From Podila epigama (lineage: Eukaryota > Mortierellomycota > Mortierellomycetes > Mortierellales > Mortierellaceae), in the NCBI GenBank assembly GCA_015679605.1, contig JAAAVE010000667.1:1-11242 (forward strand): a stretch of 11,242 nt of DNA, given 5' to 3'. Position 1 is the first letter of the stretch. The number at the start of each line of letters is the position of its first letter. Made by a program: the position numbers and the translations under genes. Positions 7,920-11,242 of the stretch are shown here, piece after piece. Below the pieces are notes generated by a model, which saw only the letters and a list, made by a program, of their open reading frames with translations, made no database searches and was not told the origin of the DNA.

Positions 7920-9482
7920 ATGAACAAACTGCCCTCAAAACAGGTCTTGGACACTCCCGAGATCTTGTTGTGGATCTTTGGTTACCTGGATACCCCATCT
8001 CTGTGGAAGGCATCTCTTGTCTGCCGAGATTGGCATCAGCGCAGCATTACATTTCTCTGGCGCCACTTGATTGTTCCAAGAGATTGGTTTTGTCGCGACA
8101 TATCCTGCCTTTCGTCTGCCCTTGACCGCCACGGCAACATTCTCAAAACCCTCTCCTTGGAGCTCTCCTCATCTTCCCGTTTGATTCAGAACGTTAACTT
8201 GCCTCAGATTTTGGACCGACTCCAGAACATCCTCTCTCGAGCGCCTAATCTTGAATGCCTCAAGGTACAAGTGCCCGAGGAGGTCGACAGCTCCCTCCTT
8301 TCTATCGTTGCAAAGTGCTCTTCACAAATGAGACACCTCGATTGCGACATCCGTAAATGGGATCCCAATGACATGGTCTTGCTTCTGAAAGCTTGTCCTC
8401 ATTTAACCCATGTTGGTGGCCACAACTTTTCTGGAAAAATGCTAGAGTGCATTGCCCAAAATCAGTCGTGCCTTCAAAAGATTGACTGCACGCGCCCACT
8501 TTTTGAAGACGAGGATCTCATCGCGTTCGCTGAGGCACTCCCAGACCTCATACAGCTGTCAGTGCACATGTCTCAATGCCTGACAGACAAGGCTTTGACC
8601 GGCGTTTCCCGGTACTATTCCAAGATAGAATGCCTCAATTTTCATATATGTCTGGGTCTTCAGTCAAGTGGATTTCAAGCCATCTTGGGTGTTGTCTCTT
8701 GTAGCCTACGTGATTTGGATCTCGGCGTAACAGCAGTATGCGATGTTGATGTTTCGCTTGTGGCTGCACACTGTCCCAAGCTTGAGTCCCTGAAGCTACC
8801 CTTCTGCTCCAACATTTCGGAGTTCAGTATTCGGCTTATTGTGATGTCGTGTCCGTCTCTTCTTCATCTTGATATCTCATTTTGTCATAATGTCATGCTT
8901 TCCGTCTTTGACATGGATGTTCCTTGGGCTTGCCAACGTCTATTACATCTGGACATATCTGGGATTAATGGGTCGCATGATGATAGAGAATCAGTGTGCC
9001 CATCTTTGACGGCAATGTATCATCAACTTGGACTTTTGACTGAACTACGGTGTCTCAAAATGTCAGGATATGGTCTGGATTTACAGATGTTGACGTTGGG
9101 AAGGGTACACTTATCCAAGCTTGGGCGCCTAGAGATGTTTGATATTTCTGGATTATGGAATCCTCTTCCGTGGCAGGACATTGTCGAGATTGGTAATCTA
9201 TTCCCAAGGCTGAAAGATCTAGAGTTCAGGAACGCAGATCTCATTCCTTTGTCGCTTCCTACACCTGGTTTGTCGGAGTCAGCCGCTAATCCATTAGATA
9301 TGGGACTACGTTCAGGATCTGAAGGATGGACCCTGGAAAATAGTTCCAAACTGCAATGCGTCGCAGGCGCAGACAATGCCACCAGAGGCACTACCATACC
9401 AGAAGCACATACGCCTATCTTGAGGACATCACTCATTTCAGGTCTTGAACTCACCTTCTTTCTGAATGAAGATGATAGATGA
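7920..9482 (+). CDS. F-box / leucine-rich-repeat protein
   Basis: One uninterrupted frame of 520 residues. The N-terminus carries an F-box at about 8-50 (VLDTPEILLWIFGYLDTPSL, then LVCRDWHQR and FLWRHL), the region that binds Skp1 in SCF ubiquitin ligases. From about 72 to 435 there are roughly a dozen leucine-rich-repeat strands, for instance LKTLSLEL, LECLKVQV, LIQLSVHM, IECLNFHI, LRDLDLGV, LESLKLPF, LLHLDISF, LRCLKMSG and LKDLEFRN, some in the Cys-containing style (CSNISEFSI, CHNVMLSV). The last 80 or so residues are Ser/Gly/Thr-rich and likely disordered. It is predicted to be the substrate-recognition subunit of an SCF E3 ligase; its target is unknown. It has no introns, unlike its neighbours. 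The ATG at 7920 sits directly before the F-box and gives the family layout. Confidence 0.88.
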   Translation: MNKLPSKQVLDTPEILLWIFGYLDTPSLWKASLVCRDWHQRSITFLWRHLIVPRDWFCRDISCLSSALDRHGNILKTLSLELSSSSRLIQNVNLPQILDRLQNILSRAPNLECLKVQVPEEVDSSLLSIVAKCSSQMRHLDCDIRKWDPNDMVLLLKACPHLTHVGGHNFSGKMLECIAQNQSCLQKIDCTRPLFEDEDLIAFAEALPDLIQLSVHMSQCLTDKALTGVSRYYSKIECLNFHICLGLQSSGFQAILGVVSCSLRDLDLGVTAVCDVDVSLVAAHCPKLESLKLPFCSNISEFSIRLIVMSCPSLLHLDISFCHNVMLSVFDMDVPWACQRLLHLDISGINGSHDDRESVCPSLTAMYHQLGLLTELRCLKMSGYGLDLQMLTLGRVHLSKLGRLEMFDISGLWNPLPWQDIVEIGNLFPRLKDLEFRNADLIPLSLPTPGLSESAANPLDMGLRSGSEGWTLENSSKLQCVAGADNATRGTTIPEAHTPILRTSLISGLELTFFLNEDDR

Positions 9483-9664
9483 CACAAATAGTTTGGGGGA
9501 GAGAAAGGAGAGGAAGTTGAGGGGTTCCATAGAGGAGAATTGTTTTGACCCAAAGAATGCCTTTCACGTAATATTCCAATAGACATGTAAATGGACATTA
9601 CGCTTACAGCACCAATGTTTTCGTATTATTGAGCCTTTGTTACTATGGCATGAGTCATGTATGA

Positions 9665-9680
9665 TTGACGTTGGCGTCAA
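9665..9680. promoter_or_regulatory. Inverted repeat with two CRE-type half-sites
   Basis: TTGACG and CGTCAA are perfect 6-bp arms around TTGG. Each arm contains a TGACG/CGTCA half-site of the kind bound by ATF/CREB-type bZIP factors, though the 4-bp spacer departs from a full CRE. It lies 242 bp upstream of the FAD monooxygenase start. Function is inferred only. Confidence 0.3.
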
Positions 9681-9745
9681 GGTGCTCGGGGTGGCACTTT
9701 GTGTCTCCGTCCCTTTTTGAGCCTTAGCTTTTGAGAGATTTAGAC

Positions 9746-9759
9746 CATGCATATGCATG
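9746..9759. promoter_or_regulatory. 14-bp perfect palindrome upstream of the FAD gene
   Basis: CATGCATATGCATG equals its own reverse complement. It lies 163 bp before the FAD monooxygenase ATG. It includes GCATATGC and overlapping ATGCAT elements. A site for a dimeric regulator is possible; chance in AT-rich DNA is also possible. Confidence 0.3.
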
Positions 9760-9921
9760 CAGCTCAACTGAAATTAAAAATCGAATATCACTGTTCCCAG
9801 ATGATCCTTCTCATCATTCTCTTCACTGCCATTTCATCATCACATTCGCTTTTGCCAGCAATCTTCACACCATATTGTACAGTCAACCACTCGACCATCT
9901 GTTAAGGCGACAACTTTTCCT

Positions 9922-11172
9922 ATGGCCGGATCAAGATCCCCGTTAGTTTTAATCGTCGGTGCGGGGCTGGGGGGCCTCACTACAGCACTACTTTGCGAGG
10001 TCGCTGGCATTGATTACCTTGTCTTTGAGCGTGCAGCAAAAGTCAAGCCCCTTGGTACAAATAGGGTGACCGGCCGTATCTTTTTGCTTTTCCAATGCTT
10101 TACAATGATGCTAGCCAATACCAACTCTCAATTGCACCCATAATCCAATAGGTAGTGTTATCACGTTAAGCCCAAATATCCTCCCTGTGTTCGAACAGTT
10201 GGGGATGCTTCAAGATCTCGAAGCCTTGTCGACAACTTGCGATAACATGGAGTTGTTCTATCAGGATTTTACTCCTATTGGCAAGATCGACGGAAGAGGT
10301 TTTACTGAAACGTGAGGCATTCATACTTGTGTGCGTAGTACATGTCTATTCGACTTTCAGGGTCTATGGTGTAACCTTTTTTTTTTTTTTTTGTGGCACT
10401 GACTTTAATAGTACGGGATACAAGGCTTTACTCTTTTCACGACCAGACCTGTACGCTTACCTTCTGTCCAAGATCCCTCCAGCTAAACTCAACATGAACA
10501 AGAGGGTTTTATCCATCCAGCAAAATTCAGAAGACGTCCTCATTCGCTGCTCAGATAACAGTGAGTATTATGGCGATATCCTCATCGGTGCCGATGGCGC
10601 TTATTCTGGAGTTCGCCAAAGCTTGTATAAGCAACTCGAAAAACACGGCCATCTCCCATCTGAGGACAAGGAGGACATGACCGTGGGGTATATTTGCATG
10701 GTAGGTACAACCAGACCCCTGGATCCCGAAACATATCCAGCTTTAAAGGATCCACGATGCCAGTTTACAACCATTCTCGGTGAAAATTCAAGATACTCTG
10801 TAAGTTACCAATGTCCACTGTTCTCGGCTTTAGATATTGATACTAGACGTAGAGCAATAACAACGATGCTAATAAGCGGCTTGCACGAACGGTAGTGGAC
10901 CACCGCCACCTTACCAGGAAACAGAATAGCATGGAGCACAAAGTTTCAGGTCGATGTCGAAACTGCCAAAGACATGACGTTCCGCAATTCCGAATGGGGC
11001 CCTGAGTCTAACGCGGCTATGATTGAGGAGCTGAATAACTTTCCCATCAGGGATGGCCATAAACTTGGGGACGTTATCGAAGCAACTGACAAGGACTTGA
11101 TCTCCAAAGTATACCTCGAAGAAAAGTTGTTCAAGACGTGGACCTACGGACGCGTCGCATTGATTGGCGATG
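9922..11172 (+). CDS. FAD-dependent monooxygenase, N-terminal part (cut by window end)
   Basis: Four exons seen: 9922-10054, 10152-10311, 10412-10799 and 10896-11172, coding for the first 319 residues plus one base. Introns of 97, 100 and 96 nt have GTACAA, GTGAGG and GTAAGT donors and AG acceptors, and each join keeps frame. Family landmarks of the aromatic-ring hydroxylase/salicylate hydroxylase-like flavoproteins: Rossmann VGAGLGGL (12-19; G13, G15, G18) with E36 ending the second strand (FER), SPNILPVFEQLG, TGYKALLFSRPDLY across an exon join, GADGAYSGVR (157-166, the DG motif that contacts FAD and NAD(P)H), TLPGNRIAW, FRNSEWGPE, and RVALIGD at the exon 4 end, which begins the GDAxH motif. 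The donor GTAAGA at 11173 opens an intron whose branch-like CTCTAACC lies near 11224, so its acceptor is just beyond the window. The C-terminal third is missing here. Substrate cannot be told from sequence; the family hydroxylates or epoxidises aromatic and isoprenoid compounds. Confidence 0.88.
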
Positions 11173-11242
11173 GTAAGAAGTTTTATTCAAAGGACATGCA
11201 TGCCTTGCTTCACCTCTTCCGTCTCTAACCACTGTTTACTTT
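11173..11242 (+). other. Intron of the FAD monooxygenase, truncated by the window end
   Basis: It starts with GTAAGA after the first base of the Ala codon in the expected GDA motif. CTCTAACC near 11224 is a good branch site, predicting an acceptor within a few tens of bases past the edge. The exon must resume with two bases that finish an Ala codon and then a His-containing motif. Confidence 0.7.

Larger units (their letters stand above)
9483..9921. promoter_or_regulatory. 3' flank of the F-box gene and promoter region of the FAD gene
   Basis: About 440 bp without a supported gene. Two perfect inverted repeats stand out (9665-9680 and 9746-9759, listed separately). The last 130 bp are pyrimidine-rich with CATCA/TTCTC runs, as often near fungal transcription starts. 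No AATAAA or clear TATA box was found. Confidence 0.45.

Noticed and set aside
9023-9598. 191-codon minus-strand frame antisense to the F-box gene
   Set aside because: Long antisense frames are common over a long intronless gene; the sequence is Ser/Pro-rich with no family pattern.
10278-10411. N-terminal 45 codons of the open frame running into FAD exon 3
   Set aside because: They contain a poly-T tract translated as Phe repeats; splicing at 10312/10411 restores the family motif TGYKALLFSRP.
10800-10895. Premature stop in the FAD gene suggesting a pseudogene
   Set aside because: A GTAAGT donor, a GCTAATAA branch site and a GTAG acceptor define a 96-nt intron that removes it and joins YS to WTTATLPGNR in frame.

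Overview
This window looks like nuclear DNA of an early-diverging filamentous fungus, most likely Mucoromycota and probably Mortierellaceae. The evidence is short introns (66-143 nt) with GTAAGT-type donors and CTAAC/CTAAT-type branch sites, short intergenic spaces, an intronless F-box/leucine-rich-repeat gene, and a FAD monooxygenase whose wording resembles the expanded Mortierella set. The lineage is inferred from protein style, not from a search. No bacterial operon, CRISPR array, rRNA, tRNA or intact transposon is visible.

Layout. Positions 1-401 hold the 3' flank of an AlkB-homologue gene and, at the extreme left edge, a weak ankyrin-like tail of a possible neighbour. Positions 402-1387 (minus strand, 4 exons) encode an ALKBH6-type Fe(II)/2-oxoglutarate dioxygenase. 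Head to head with it, from 1530 to 4129 (plus strand, 5 exons), is a large mitochondrial dynamin-like protein whose GTPase motifs are all degenerate, resembling the fungal Mmc1 family. The two genes share a promoter of about 140 bp containing a TATA box. Positions 4130-5755 are gene-poor: they contain a possible orphan minus-strand terminal exon and a 125-130 bp direct repeat present twice. Positions 5756-7778 (plus, 5 exons) encode tRNA pseudouridine synthase Pus1. Positions 7920-9482 (plus, one exon) encode an F-box/LRR protein. Positions 9922 to the window end (plus, 4 exons seen, cut inside an intron) encode the N-terminal part of an FAD-dependent monooxygenase.

The genes do not form a pathway. 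ALKBH6, Pus1 and the Mmc1-like protein are housekeeping-type nucleic acid and mitochondrial functions; the F-box and FAD genes belong to families that expand in this lineage. All exon joins were read by hand from reading-frame continuity, splice-site consensus and remembered family motifs; none was tested with transcripts. I did not find a convincing new multi-gene system. The observations most worth a second look are the dynamin-like protein that has lost its GTPase motifs, the direct repeat and orphan exon in the gene-poor interval, and the possible dual start of Pus1.
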